Source of the DNA: Clostridiales bacterium
Lineage (GTDB): Bacteria > Bacillota > Clostridia > Peptostreptococcales > Anaerovoracaceae
Direction: 5' to 3'
NCBI GenBank assembly: GCA_015058215.1
Contig: SVCU01000004.1
Span: forward strand, 62,001 to 126,000
DNA length: 64,000 nt
A program made the translations under genes and the position numbers. Below, piece by piece: positions 45,151 to 53,144 of this stretch (position 1 is the stretch's first letter; each line of letters starts with the position of its first letter). The notes under the pieces are model-generated. The model was not told where the DNA came from. It saw only the letters and a list, made by a program, of their open reading frames with translations, and ran no database searches.

Positions 45151-45151
45151 T
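45123..45151 (+). promoter_or_regulatory. Promoter of the zinc-ribbon gene
   Basis: TGGACA (45123-45128) and TATAAT (45146-45151) are 17 bases apart and overlap the gerB stop. The leader of about 95 bases can form a long-range stem (GATATTGAAA at 45160 with TTTCAAATATC at 45215, one bulge). Confidence 0.7.
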
Positions 45152-45253
45152 AATTGCCAGATATTGAAAATGCTTGTGGGCCCGATCCTTTCTTTGTATC
45201 GCTCCTTCCGGTTGTTTCAAATATCGGTATTAAACAAATGGAGGAAATACAAA

Positions 45254-45418
45254 ATGGAAGACAAGACTCTCGTATGCCAGGATTGCGGTCAGGAATTCGT
45301 ATTCACCGCCGGTGAACAGGCATTCTACAAGGAAAAAGGCTTTGACAATGAACCCAAGAGATGCAAAGCCTGCAGAGAAAAGAGAAAGAACGAAAGACGC
45401 CAGCCCCGTCAGGAATAA
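45254..45418 (+). CDS. Small zinc-ribbon domain protein
   Basis: This 54-residue protein starts MEDKTLVCQDCGQEF, with GGAGGAAATACAAA in front. A longer in-frame reading lacks a ribosome site. Two CxxC pairs (CQDC, CKAC) frame the conserved GEQAFYKEKGFDNEPKRC, the pattern of the probable zinc-binding (zf-trcl) domain family. The tail is very basic (RKNERRQPRQE). Such proteins are common in Clostridia and Chloroflexi and are of unknown function, perhaps nucleic-acid binding. Its end overlaps the end of the convergent DUF6382-like gene by ten bases. Confidence 0.85.
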   Translation: MEDKTLVCQDCGQEFVFTAGEQAFYKEKGFDNEPKRCKACREKRKNERRQPRQE

Positions 45419-46107
45419 GGTTCGCTGGTTCTGAAAATCGAAAATCTGGATTCAGACAAGCCGGGTGTTTTCCCCGGCTTGTTTCTTTTTTGTTCTTCTG
45501 TGTCTTCTTCCGGCTCCCGGTGCAGATACAGTTCACGTTTCGCCTGTTCAATTTGTCTCAGAATGGACAGAAGCCCACCGTTTCCCTCCCGAATATCCCA
45601 GAAAAAGCGGTCCGCATACCGTTCCCACAGCAGATCTCCTGTTCGTTTCCCCAGGGTTTCCGCAAGGGCCGCAAACCGGTTTCGCAAAGACGCTTCCGAA
45701 ACTGCGTCGGGTTCCGCAGGCGGTCCCTCTTCGGAAAAGGGCAATACCCGCACTTTTCGGGCCTTTGGATCCCAGTACACTGTTTCTGCGGTCAGCGTAA
45801 ACCGGTGCGGACCCAGAAGATGGTTTTCCGCATCCAGCAGGTGCCGTATCACCTGCTGCAAAAGAAGCAGGATCTCTTCTCCTCCGTGGTTCCAGTTTCT
45901 TTTTTGAGATTCCACGTATTGTTTCAGCGGCAGAAGCCCTTCTGTCGTAAACTGACAGTATTCTCTTCCGTCGATCCGGAAGAAGGACACCGCGATCACC
46001 CCTCTGCACAGTCCTCGCTGCAATACGGTTTTTTCAAAGGAATGCAGCCAGCCTGCTTCCGCCGGAAACAGTTGTACAGTTCGCCCTTCGATCTGTTTTT
46101 CGATCAC
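45409..46107 (-). CDS. DUF6382-like protein at the end of the Tad pilus operon
   Basis: This 232-residue soluble protein begins at GTG with GAGG in front. No signal peptide or membrane segment is seen. The pattern (FEKTVLQRGLCRG, a CQFTTEGLLPLKQYV segment, LLLQQVIRHLLDAENHLL and YWDPKARKVRVLPFSEE) recalls the N-terminal domain of FHA-linked DUF6382 proteins encoded beside Clostridial tad loci. The FHA part is missing here. The last about 35 codons run through the terminator of the convergent zinc-ribbon gene. Function is unknown. Confidence 0.65.
   Translation of the reverse strand: MIEKQIEGRTVQLFPAEAGWLHSFEKTVLQRGLCRGVIAVSFFRIDGREYCQFTTEGLLPLKQYVESQKRNWNHGGEEILLLLQQVIRHLLDAENHLLGPHRFTLTAETVYWDPKARKVRVLPFSEEGPPAEPDAVSEASLRNRFAALAETLGKRTGDLLWERYADRFFWDIREGNGGLLSILRQIEQAKRELYLHREPEEDTEEQKRNKPGKTPGLSESRFSIFRTSEPYS
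45456..45490 (+). terminator. Terminator of the zinc-ribbon gene
   Basis: ACAAGCCGGG (45456-45465) pairs with CCCGGCTTGT (45473-45482), followed by TTCTTTTTT. It lies inside the 3' end of the convergent DUF6382-like gene. Confidence 0.85.
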
Positions 46108-46126
46108 GTTACATGCCTCATTTCTT

Positions 46127-46810
46127 TTACCGGCTGCAGTAACTGCAGGCCGTGTATCCCTTTTCCTCCGCTTGCTGCAGGTTCATTGGGATCACATACC
46201 GTTCCACTGCGGTACAGCTTTCTTTGTGGTACACGGAACCGGAAGGAAAACAGTATACAGGCGATCCCGGTTCCAATGCGGCAGGATCGCAGTTTTCGCA
46301 TGGCCGGAAAGTTCGCTTCAGTTTTTCGGAAAGAAGACGTTCTTCCGGATAGACGGTAACGATGCGGCATTCCCGTTTGTGATACCGCTCTCCTCTTCTG
46401 GGAAAGACCCAGACGATACCGTCCGTTCCCTCCTCTTCCATTTCCGGAAATGTCATAGGGGTCCCTTCTGTTTTCAGTCCCGTAAACCCACGGTATCGCA
46501 GCACTTCCTGAAATTCGATGCGCCTGCCGGCGAGCAGCGGCAAAGGGATCTTTACGGTAAACCTTTTTTTGCTGTACAGTTCCTGTAAACTACCATCCCC
46601 TTCCTCCTGCTTCAGAAAGTGGGCGGCAAACGCTTTTTCTTTCGCCTCCTCGGCGAACTCGTACATGACCTGTTCCTGCATCAGATCCAGCCGCATCAGA
46701 AAGATAACAGCCCCCATCGCCAGAAACAGAAGCGGTGCGACCAATGCCGCTTCTACGGTAAAAGCGCCTTTCTTTTTCCGTTTAAGGAAAATATGTAACC
46801 GTGTTCTCAT
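46127..46810 (-). CDS. TadE-like pseudopilin with two C-terminal Cys/His repeats
   Basis: This 227-residue protein has a basic start and the class IV prepilin-like KKKGAFTVEAALVAPLLFLAMGAVIF. After an outer domain, two similar metal-site-like units follow: YHKRECRIV with CENC, then YHKESCTAV with CSYC. The pattern H-x3-C ... C-x2-C resembles Ada-type or nuclease-associated zinc motifs. TadE/TadF proteins are minor pilins of the Tad (Flp) system. The tandem metal units at the C terminus are not part of standard TadE. The gene overlaps the DUF5702-like gene by 29 bases. Confidence 0.8.
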   Translation of the reverse strand: MRTRLHIFLKRKKKGAFTVEAALVAPLLFLAMGAVIFLMRLDLMQEQVMYEFAEEAKEKAFAAHFLKQEEGDGSLQELYSKKRFTVKIPLPLLAGRRIEFQEVLRYRGFTGLKTEGTPMTFPEMEEEGTDGIVWVFPRRGERYHKRECRIVTVYPEERLLSEKLKRTFRPCENCDPAALEPGSPVYCFPSGSVYHKESCTAVERYVIPMNLQQAEEKGYTACSYCSR

Positions 46811-48116
46811 ATCTTCGTACCTGATTGTTCAAAGGCAGAAATGCCCGTTCCCTTTGCCGCCAGATGCAGCTGATCCGGAACCCGCTGTAACAGCGGGAAA
46901 GATCGAAACTCCCGTCGGAACTTCCGCACAGGTTGATCTGGATCAGATCCATGACACGGGTCAGTTTCAGATTGCTTCCTGTCAGAAACAAAAGAATGGC
47001 AAGATATTCCGCATAGGAAAGGCCTTTCCCTGTATCCTCCGTTCCATTGTCACCGGTTTCCGGTTCGATGCCGTCCACCAGCCATTTCCGGAGCCCTTCA
47101 ATGGATAGACTCCAGTCTGCCTCTGTTTTCCAGATCGGTACCTTCTTTCCCTGCATCAGCCGGGAAACATCACAGAGCGCTTCTGCGGCGGCCCAGCCGG
47201 CCACGATCGCTGCCTGCGTCCAGATGGCCCCGGGCCCGGAAATCGCAGCCGCCAAAACCATGGTGGCTTCCAGTTTCGCAGGATCTTCTGCGATCTGCAG
47301 CGCATTGAGACCGGTTCGCAGCAGGGTCAGATACCCCTGTACTTCACGCAAATTCGCCTCGTCGCTGTATTCGCCTGCGATCACGTATTCCGCCTCATTC
47401 CGAAAAAAGGTGGTCCGTTCCTGAAGTTCTGTGGTGTAATTGCTAAAATAAGATAGCACATACAGGTTAGCGAGAACTTCGGTGATGCTGTTCGATACCA
47501 GGTCGTCCAGATTCTGCGGCAGCTTTATCTCGGTGGAAAGTGCACCTTCCGCCGGTTTCCGGACAGACGGCAGAAGCTCGATCACACTGCTGTTCCGGAG
47601 GGTGCGAAATCCGTACGGATCTTCTTCGGTTCCATCTCCGCCGCTCGCCTGATTTCCCTCGCTGCCTTCTCCTTTGCTCGCAGTTCCTTCTGTTTTCCCG
47701 GCGAAAACACCGGCCAATGCGTCCTGAAACCCGAGCCAGTCCAGTACCTCCAGGGGAATCTGCCGTTTCATGCATTCCGCCATATTCTTCTTCAGGGTAT
47801 CTCCTTTACAGAGGGAAAACTCTTCCGGATAAAGGGTTACCGAATCCAGCGAAATTACCATCCGGTCTGCCGATCGATCCTCCCTGAACGATGCAGAGGC
47901 ATAGTTTTTCACCATAGTTTCCAGAGTTTCCTTATCGCTGTGGAATCCGAAGATCCCGTACCGTTCGTACAGTTCCTTCTGATAACAGGACAGCACTGAA
48001 ACCTCCCCAAGACTGAATACCGATGCCGCATAAGAACCGGCTGCCCAGTAGGAAGACGCTTCTGTTACTGCTGTCAGCGCCAGGATCAGTGACAGGAAAA
48101 CGGAAACCAGGATCAC
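46782..48116 (-). CDS. Tad-associated surface protein (DUF5702-like)
   Basis: This protein of about 444 residues has one N-terminal hydrophobic helix (ILVSVFLSLILALTAV, with the SxxVFLSLIL pattern seen in Tad-linked proteins) and a large outer domain. That domain includes LSCYQKELYERYGIFGF, a Gly/Ser/Glu-rich insert near 180-210 and LEATMVLAAAISGPGA. I place the start at the GTG at 48114-48116, which overlaps the TadE-like stop as GTGA and has AGAGG upstream. The reading frame is open much further upstream over the TadE-like gene. DUF5702 proteins occur in Gram-positive tad loci. Their role in the pilus is unknown. Confidence 0.72.
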   Translation of the reverse strand: MILVSVFLSLILALTAVTEASSYWAAGSYAASVFSLGEVSVLSCYQKELYERYGIFGFHSDKETLETMVKNYASASFREDRSADRMVISLDSVTLYPEEFSLCKGDTLKKNMAECMKRQIPLEVLDWLGFQDALAGVFAGKTEGTASKGEGSEGNQASGGDGTEEDPYGFRTLRNSSVIELLPSVRKPAEGALSTEIKLPQNLDDLVSNSITEVLANLYVLSYFSNYTTELQERTTFFRNEAEYVIAGEYSDEANLREVQGYLTLLRTGLNALQIAEDPAKLEATMVLAAAISGPGAIWTQAAIVAGWAAAEALCDVSRLMQGKKVPIWKTEADWSLSIEGLRKWLVDGIEPETGDNGTEDTGKGLSYAEYLAILLFLTGSNLKLTRVMDLIQINLCGSSDGSFDLSRCYSGFRISCIWRQRERAFLPLNNQVRRYENTVTYFP

Positions 48117-48361
48117 TGCGGCAGAACCTCTTTTCCTTCTTCGATGAGGATGTCGGCGGTGAGTGCCTTTCCTGCGCCTTTCCAGGGGCTTTCGATCCGC
48201 ATCTGCAGATGTTCCGCTGAATTTTCTTTTACGCAGAGATACTGTTCCAGACCGAAGGACAGGAAAGCGCCTGCCCCCAGAAAGATGCAGGGCAAAACCA
48301 GGGCCGCTTCCACAAGAGATGCCCCCTTTTTTCGACGGTTCTTCTTTTTTGCATCGACCAT
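48113..48361 (-). CDS. Small TadE-like pseudopilin
   Basis: The 82-residue product starts MVDAKKKNRRKKG, with GGAGGCGGCGGTGG before the ATG. It is followed by the prepilin-type helix ASLVEAALVLPCIFLGAGAFLSF, with the Glu at +5 expected after a Gly cleavage site. The rest is a short outer domain. It resembles a TadE minor pilin but is short. It is 13 bases after the flp pilin stop and overlaps the next gene by four bases. Confidence 0.8.
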   Translation of the reverse strand: MVDAKKKNRRKKGASLVEAALVLPCIFLGAGAFLSFGLEQYLCVKENSAEHLQMRIESPWKGAGKALTADILIEEGKEVLPQ

Positions 48362-48374
48362 CCACCGCCGCCTC

Positions 48375-48527
48375 CTACAGTCCGCTGCTGTTGAGATCAT
48401 TGAATACACCGTTGATGAAAGCCACGATCTGGCTTCGGAACAGAAGTCCGATCACCACTGCCAGTGCAATGAGGATCGCCACCTGTACCATTTCCATTCC
48501 GCTTTTCTTTCGAATTTTTCTTTTCAT
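48375..48527 (-). CDS. flp: Flp/Tad major pilin (type IVb)
   Basis: This 50-residue peptide reads MKRKIRKKSGMEMVQVAIL, then a hydrophobic stretch and FRSQIVAFINGVFNDLNSSGL. It has the Flp1 layout: a basic leader, a cleavage site after Gly10, Glu at +2, a hydrophobic helix and a tail with a conserved Asn/Phe pattern (FINGVFN). TTTAGGAGGAAGGT precedes the ATG, a strong ribosome site as expected for the most abundant product. It sits between tadC and the pseudopilins. Confidence 0.88.
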   Translation of the reverse strand: MKRKIRKKSGMEMVQVAILIALAVVIGLLFRSQIVAFINGVFNDLNSSGL

Positions 48528-48541
48528 ACCTTCCTCCTAAA

Positions 48542-49897
48542 TTAAAAATTCATAAACATAGGTGCCATAGTGATCAGGAGAAGTGCGCCCAAAAGAAGCA
48601 TCATGGGAAACGCCAGCTTGGTCTCAACAAGCTTTCCCTGTTCTTCCATCCTGCGCTTTTCCCCCGCACGCAGAAGAGCTTCTTCCGTTTCCAGTTTTTC
48701 CGCGATATCCGTTCCTTTTTTCAAGTGATCTTCCAGGATCGCAGAAAAGCGCAGCAGTTCCGGAAGACCGCTCCGCACAGCCCATTCCTGCACTTCCGAA
48801 GACAGTACCGCATTGCTGCTGCGGGAACGCTGCACAATGATCCGCAATTTCCGGCGAAAGATCCGTTCCCCGGAACCATCGTCTGTTTCTGCTTCCGCCA
48901 TTTTTTCAAAGGCACTGCGTACCACAAGGCCCGCATTGAGAAGCAGAAGCAATTCGTCGAGAAAAGCCGGGAATTCCCGGTGCAATGCGGCAAGCTCCCG
49001 TTTTACCGTTTGATCCGCCCGGCGGTATCGGGAACGAAAAAGCAGCGCACAGCAGATACAAAACAGCAGAAAAACCAATGCAAAGGGAGCCTCTCTCCGC
49101 CTCGACCAGGCAAGATGGATCCCGGTATCGCTTTCTGTCTGCAACTTCAAATGTTCCGAATCCGGACTTCCCACAGCCCAGTTTCTCCAGTTTTCCGAGA
49201 GTTCTGCCCCTAAAGCTTCTTCCTGCTCGTCAGCGGTTTCCGCTTTTTTCAATGTGATCTGAAAGGTTTCCTCCCTTTCCAGGCTGCCGAGCCGGAGTTC
49301 CGCTGTCACCGTAATGGTTTCCCCGCCTTCTGCCCGAAACCGATACAGCGTTCCTTCTTCCGAAAGAAGATCGGGGCGATCGGTAAACCAGCGCACTATG
49401 ATCTCACCGGTTTCATCCGTTTCCGGGAAAATCAGATCCCGGTCCACTTCCGTCAGAGATCGATTCTCCCCCAGCATGCGTTGGGGCAAAGATTCGGCGT
49501 ACTCTCCTAATTTATCCCGCAGTTCTTTTTCTGTCAGCTGCCGTGGTTCCACGGTCACAAACAGCTCTTTCGTCACCGAAAGACCATCGAAGCTTCCGGT
49601 CAAGTACAGAGTTTCACTGCTGCTTTCTTCTCCCGGTTTTGGACGAACCAGTTCATCCACGGGGATCCGCTCCGAAGAAATGCAGACACAGATCAGGAAG
49701 GCTGCAAAAAATCCGATCAGGAGGATCCGAAACCGGTGCTTCAGTTCCATTTGATCCTGCAAACTGCAGGCTTCCCAGTCTTCCTTCCCGTATAGTTTCC
49801 GGTAACGCTGTTCCCTCTCTTTGGGGTCTCCCAGAATGCCGTTTATGCCGTTTGGCATTCGAAAGGGTAATTTCCATTTTTCTGAATGCCGGTTCAT
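48542..49897 (-). CDS. tadC: TadC-like platform protein with an extra outer domain
   Basis: The 451-residue product starts at MNRHSEKWKL, with AAGGTGAAGGC in front and an ATGA overlap with tadB. A transmembrane segment near 56-75 is followed by about 190 residues predicted outside the cell. This part shows a pattern like the atrophied bacterial Ig fold (RDLIFPETD, then VRWFTDRPDLLSEEGTLYRF, then TVTAELRLG). Another span near 270-290 leads into a type II secretion F domain (FPAFLDELLLLLNAGLVVRSAFE) and two final spans. TadB and TadC form the inner-membrane platform. The outer insert is unusual. Confidence 0.82.
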   Translation of the reverse strand: MNRHSEKWKLPFRMPNGINGILGDPKEREQRYRKLYGKEDWEACSLQDQMELKHRFRILLIGFFAAFLICVCISSERIPVDELVRPKPGEESSSETLYLTGSFDGLSVTKELFVTVEPRQLTEKELRDKLGEYAESLPQRMLGENRSLTEVDRDLIFPETDETGEIIVRWFTDRPDLLSEEGTLYRFRAEGGETITVTAELRLGSLEREETFQITLKKAETADEQEEALGAELSENWRNWAVGSPDSEHLKLQTESDTGIHLAWSRRREAPFALVFLLFCICCALLFRSRYRRADQTVKRELAALHREFPAFLDELLLLLNAGLVVRSAFEKMAEAETDDGSGERIFRRKLRIIVQRSRSSNAVLSSEVQEWAVRSGLPELLRFSAILEDHLKKGTDIAEKLETEEALLRAGEKRRMEEQGKLVETKLAFPMMLLLGALLLITMAPMFMNF

Positions 49898-50694
49898 GCC
49901 TTCACCTTCTTTCCGAACGGAATCCGAATGTGAAACAAAGGTTTTTCCGTGAAAAAGATCTTGCGGATCATGGATTCGCTCCAGATATAAGCCCCGATCA
50001 AAGCAGCCAGAGCTGCGGTCATCAGGATACGTCCGTTCCCGGTCTCGTAAAGATCTTCCATGTATTCCGGCGATGCGGTTTGCAGCAGAAACAGAAGACA
50101 CAGAGGCACCGCAAGTAAAATACAGACCTCCAGCCGTTTTTGCTTTAAGAGACTCTGGACGCCGTTTTCCGCTTCAATGCGGCTGGTCAGGATCCGGTTT
50201 GCTTTTGCCAGGGCTTGTTCCAGATTCCCGCCGGTCCGTCTGCAAATGCTGCAGGTTTGCGAGAAGAGTCGGATTTCATCCAGGCCGCTTCGGGTGGCCC
50301 ATTCCTCCAGCACTTCTTCTTCCGACTGCATGGTTTCCTGAAGGGCCCTGGTCAGCCGTCTGCTTTCCCTGCAAATCGGGGCTTCCGCAGGATGGATCAT
50401 CGCCATTGCCTCCGCAGCAGAGCAAAGCGCACTGCGCAGGGATTTCCCCGCTGCTGCGGAAGAAGATACGGAGTATAGAAAATCCCGGAACTGGCTCCGC
50501 AAAACCTGCCGGTTTCGCTCTCCTTTTTTCCGGCGAAGTTCCCGTAAAAATAACGGTATCAGGAAAAGGCCTGCAGCCCCGGGCCAAACTCTGTTATAAA
50601 ACAGCAGCGCCGCCAGACACCAGATCAGCATCCAGAGAATGCAGCCCCGGATGCATTCTTTGCGGCTCAAAGTCGGCAGATCATACACCTCCAT
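49894..50694 (-). CDS. tadB: TadB-like pilus assembly platform protein
   Basis: This 266-residue membrane protein has two N-terminal spans (about 18-52) and a cytoplasmic T2SF domain (RDFLYSVSSSAAAGKSLRSALCSA, then CSICRRTGGNLEQAL). Two C-terminal spans follow. TadB and TadC form the platform that the TadA ATPase acts on. GGAGTG precedes the ATG. It overlaps tadA by 14 bases. Confidence 0.9.
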   Translation of the reverse strand: MEVYDLPTLSRKECIRGCILWMLIWCLAALLFYNRVWPGAAGLFLIPLFLRELRRKKGERNRQVLRSQFRDFLYSVSSSAAAGKSLRSALCSAAEAMAMIHPAEAPICRESRRLTRALQETMQSEEEVLEEWATRSGLDEIRLFSQTCSICRRTGGNLEQALAKANRILTSRIEAENGVQSLLKQKRLEVCILLAVPLCLLFLLQTASPEYMEDLYETGNGRILMTAALAALIGAYIWSESMIRKIFFTEKPLFHIRIPFGKKVKA

Positions 50695-51916
50695 CCAGGG
50701 TCACTCCTCTCAGCTCCGCTTTTTCCCGGCGAAGCAATCGATTCCCGGTAGGGATCAGTCCTTCGTTAAATTTAAACTTAAAAAGACGGTTCATTCTTAA
50801 ATTATCGCCGTCATAACCCACAAGTTCTGCGATTTCCAGCACTTTTCGACTTCGGTCAGGCATCCGTCCCAAATGAACGATCAGATCCAGAGCCTGTCCG
50901 ATCTGCTGCCGCACCGCGGTAAGCGGATAATCGGCAGCGGTCAGATACATGGCTTCCAGACGGGATACCATGGCTTCCGGAGAATTGCCATGCCCGGTGG
51001 AAAGTGACCCGTCGTGCCCCGTATTCATCGCCTGGATCATATCCAGAACTTCGCCGCCGCGCACCTCGCCCACGATGATCCGATCGGGCCGCATCCGCAG
51101 GCTGGCAGCGATCAGCTGTCCCATGGTCACCTGCCCTTTTTCCCGGCTGTTGGCGGTACGGGTCTCCATCCGCACCACGTTTTCCAGTTCACCGAGCTGC
51201 AGCTCCGCGGAGTCCTCGATAACGATCACCCGCTCTTCTTTTGGAATACAGGAAGCCAGTACATTAAGAAATGTGGTCTTTCCGGAACTGGTTCCGCCCG
51301 AAATGAAGATGTTCAGCCCGGCACGCACCGCAGAAGCCAGAAAATCGGCCGCCTGACGGGAGATCGTTTCTTTTTGGATGAGATCCTCCATGGTGATCTG
51401 CACCTTGGGAAATCGCCGGATATTCAGTGCCGGACCATTCAGGGCCACACTGCGCGAAACCGCATGAAACCGGGATCCATCGCTCATACGGGCATCCACG
51501 ATGGGTGAAAGGTCATTGATTTCCCGATGGACCTTTCCCGCTAGACGACGGGCCATTTCCTCCAGATCCTCTGTTGTATCGAAAGCAAGGTCCAGCTTTG
51601 TGACCTTCCCCTGTTTTTCTATGTAAATGGAATCTTTACCGTTGACCATGATCTCACTGATCTGATCGTCTTCCGCATAAGGCTGCAGAATATCCAGTTC
51701 CCGTCGTGTCGCGTAAAAGATCCCTTCGATGATCCTTCCTTTCGTTTTATAGTCGCTGCTGACGATCCGGCTGTCTTTCAGCACCCGGTCCTCGATCAGA
51801 TCCAGTACCTGCCGGTCGGAGAGGTCCTCTCCCCGGGAATGGATCGCTTCCCGTACATCCGCTGTCAGTTCCTTGATGATCCGTACTGTATCTTTGCTGC
51901 TGGATCCATTCTGCAA
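50681..51916 (-). CDS. tadA: TadA/CpaF-type secretion ATPase
   Basis: This 411-residue type II/IV secretion ATPase has the N-terminal coiled-coil and DLSPIVDARMSDGSRFHAV, Walker A ISGGTSSGKTTFLN, the Asp box (VIVIEDSAELQL) and Walker B MRPDRIIVGEVRGGE, then a His box (SLSTGHGNSPEAM). It powers Flp pilus assembly. The start is taken at a TTG (51914-51916), with GGGGTGAAAGACA in front. The first 170 bases overlap the tadZ open frame. Confidence 0.93.
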   Translation of the reverse strand: MQNGSSSKDTVRIIKELTADVREAIHSRGEDLSDRQVLDLIEDRVLKDSRIVSSDYKTKGRIIEGIFYATRRELDILQPYAEDDQISEIMVNGKDSIYIEKQGKVTKLDLAFDTTEDLEEMARRLAGKVHREINDLSPIVDARMSDGSRFHAVSRSVALNGPALNIRRFPKVQITMEDLIQKETISRQAADFLASAVRAGLNIFISGGTSSGKTTFLNVLASCIPKEERVIVIEDSAELQLGELENVVRMETRTANSREKGQVTMGQLIAASLRMRPDRIIVGEVRGGEVLDMIQAMNTGHDGSLSTGHGNSPEAMVSRLEAMYLTAADYPLTAVRQQIGQALDLIVHLGRMPDRSRKVLEIAELVGYDGDNLRMNRLFKFKFNEGLIPTGNRLLRREKAELRGVTLDGGV

Positions 51917-53012
51917 TGTCTTTCACCCCTGTTCCGAATTCTTTTGTCAGATCGATGAAAAGGTCTTCTCCTTCTGTGCGAAAACTCTCTTCATCCCCTT
52001 CGATCACGATATGCTGTAAGGCTTCCGGCTGATTTTCTGCTTTGACTCCGTTGGATACGAGCAGTACGGACGGCAGTGCGTTTCCTTTTTCCTGCTGCAG
52101 CTGCAGCCACCGCCGGTTTTTACGGCTGCCGTGCCTTCCGTCATCCACCAGAACCAAACTGCTGCAGATCTGCAGAAAGCGGTCCTGCAGCGGCGTTCCG
52201 TCCAGTGGAAAATCCAAAATAAGAACTCTGCATTGTTCCTCATTGCTTCGCTCCGCCCCTGCGGTTCCGAACCGGAGCAATTCCGCGAGAACCATTTCCC
52301 AGTCCCGTTCCTCCAATTCGCGCAGCTGATTCTGCGGGGCGGCATGGCAAAAATACCATACGCCGTGAGGATCCTTTCTGTAATAGGTTTCACCAATGGT
52401 CGGGTCCGTTTCCCGTGAATGCAGCAGACGATATAGAAACTCTTCTGCCGACCGGCCGTTTTCCGGCCCGCGGAAAGATGCACTTCCCGTGGGCCAGATC
52501 TGGAGATCCAGGTAAAATACTGGCTCCGCATTCTGTACAGCAAGGGCTTGTGCCGCCGCAGCAGCCAAAACAGAAGTACCGCATCCTCCTGCGGCAGAAA
52601 CAAATCCAACGATCTGCACAGAGGTTCTGTCCTCCCGCTCCTTCCCGTTCCCCTGTTTTCCGCAAAGCTGAAAAACAGCTCCTCCCAGCTCCCGTATACC
52701 GCAAAAGGGGTCCCAGGTCTCAAACGGAAGGTTACCGGCCTCTGCCGGGCGATTTTCGCCCAAAAACACACACGGCAACTCTTTGCAGCACTCCACCAGC
52801 AGAGAAAAACAAGTATCGTCTGCAATAAGTACGTCAAAATTCCTTTTGAGCCCTTTGCGGAAATCGGATCTTTCCACAGAATCCTGCGGCAGACCTTCCG
52901 TTTGTACCGTGACCTGAAGCCCCTTCCAATGGGCCAGAAGCCCCTGTGCCAAGGTCTGTCCGTAAACCCTATCTTCCATCGCGATCAAAAGCCGAAGTTC
53001 TGCCGTTTGCAT
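51747..53012 (-). CDS. tadZ: TadZ/CpaE-like localisation protein, with run-on C terminus
   Basis: The 421-residue product starts at ATG (MQTAELRLLIAM), with AAAAGGGGCAAATT in front. It has an N-terminal receiver-like (atypical response-regulator) domain (LIAMEDRVYG, FDVLIADDTC). A ParA/MinD-like ATPase domain has a deviant Walker A, VSAAGGCGTSVLA, lacking the signature Lys, as often in TadZ. TadZ places the pilus machine at a pole or site. The natural end seems to be near DIAEWIQQ. The last about 50 residues, rich in Gly, Pro, Asp, Arg and Gln, come from reading the tadA start in another frame. It is first in the pilus operon. Confidence 0.82.
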   Translation of the reverse strand: MQTAELRLLIAMEDRVYGQTLAQGLLAHWKGLQVTVQTEGLPQDSVERSDFRKGLKRNFDVLIADDTCFSLLVECCKELPCVFLGENRPAEAGNLPFETWDPFCGIRELGGAVFQLCGKQGNGKEREDRTSVQIVGFVSAAGGCGTSVLAAAAAQALAVQNAEPVFYLDLQIWPTGSASFRGPENGRSAEEFLYRLLHSRETDPTIGETYYRKDPHGVWYFCHAAPQNQLRELEERDWEMVLAELLRFGTAGAERSNEEQCRVLILDFPLDGTPLQDRFLQICSSLVLVDDGRHGSRKNRRWLQLQQEKGNALPSVLLVSNGVKAENQPEALQHIVIEGDEESFRTEGEDLFIDLTKEFGTGVKDIAEWIQQQRYSTDHQGTDSGCTGSDPFPGRGPLRPAGTGSDRGPGAERQPDRQQRL

Positions 53013-53051
53013 AATTTGCCCCTTTTCCAAATGGATATTTTTTACATTTTA

Positions 53052-53081
53052 AGAATAACATGGTTTCTTCCATCGCTGCAA
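53052..53081 (-). promoter_or_regulatory. Candidate promoter of the Tad pilus operon
   Basis: On the minus strand TTGCAG (53076-53081) and TATTCT (53052-53057) are 18 bases apart, a moderate sigma-A match. Overlapping it further upstream, GAAGGAAAA (about 53084-53092) fits a sigma-H -35, but the matching -10 is poor. Three Spo0A boxes lie directly upstream. Confidence 0.5.
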
Positions 53082-53090
53082 GATTTTTCC

Positions 53091-53117
53091 TTCGACATTT
53101 TTCGACATAATTCGACA
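53091..53117 (-). promoter_or_regulatory. Three tandem Spo0A boxes
   Basis: TGTCGAA (minus strand; TTCGACA on the plus strand) occurs three times, at 53091-53097, 53101-53107 and 53111-53117. All are in the same orientation with 3-base gaps, a 10-base period. This is the exact 0A box consensus (TGNCGAA) and the head-to-tail spacing bound by the Spo0A dimer. The array ends 9 bases upstream of the candidate -35 of tadZ. Confidence 0.8.
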
Positions 53118-53144
53118 AAGCATGCAATCGAAGCAGCCCCTCTT

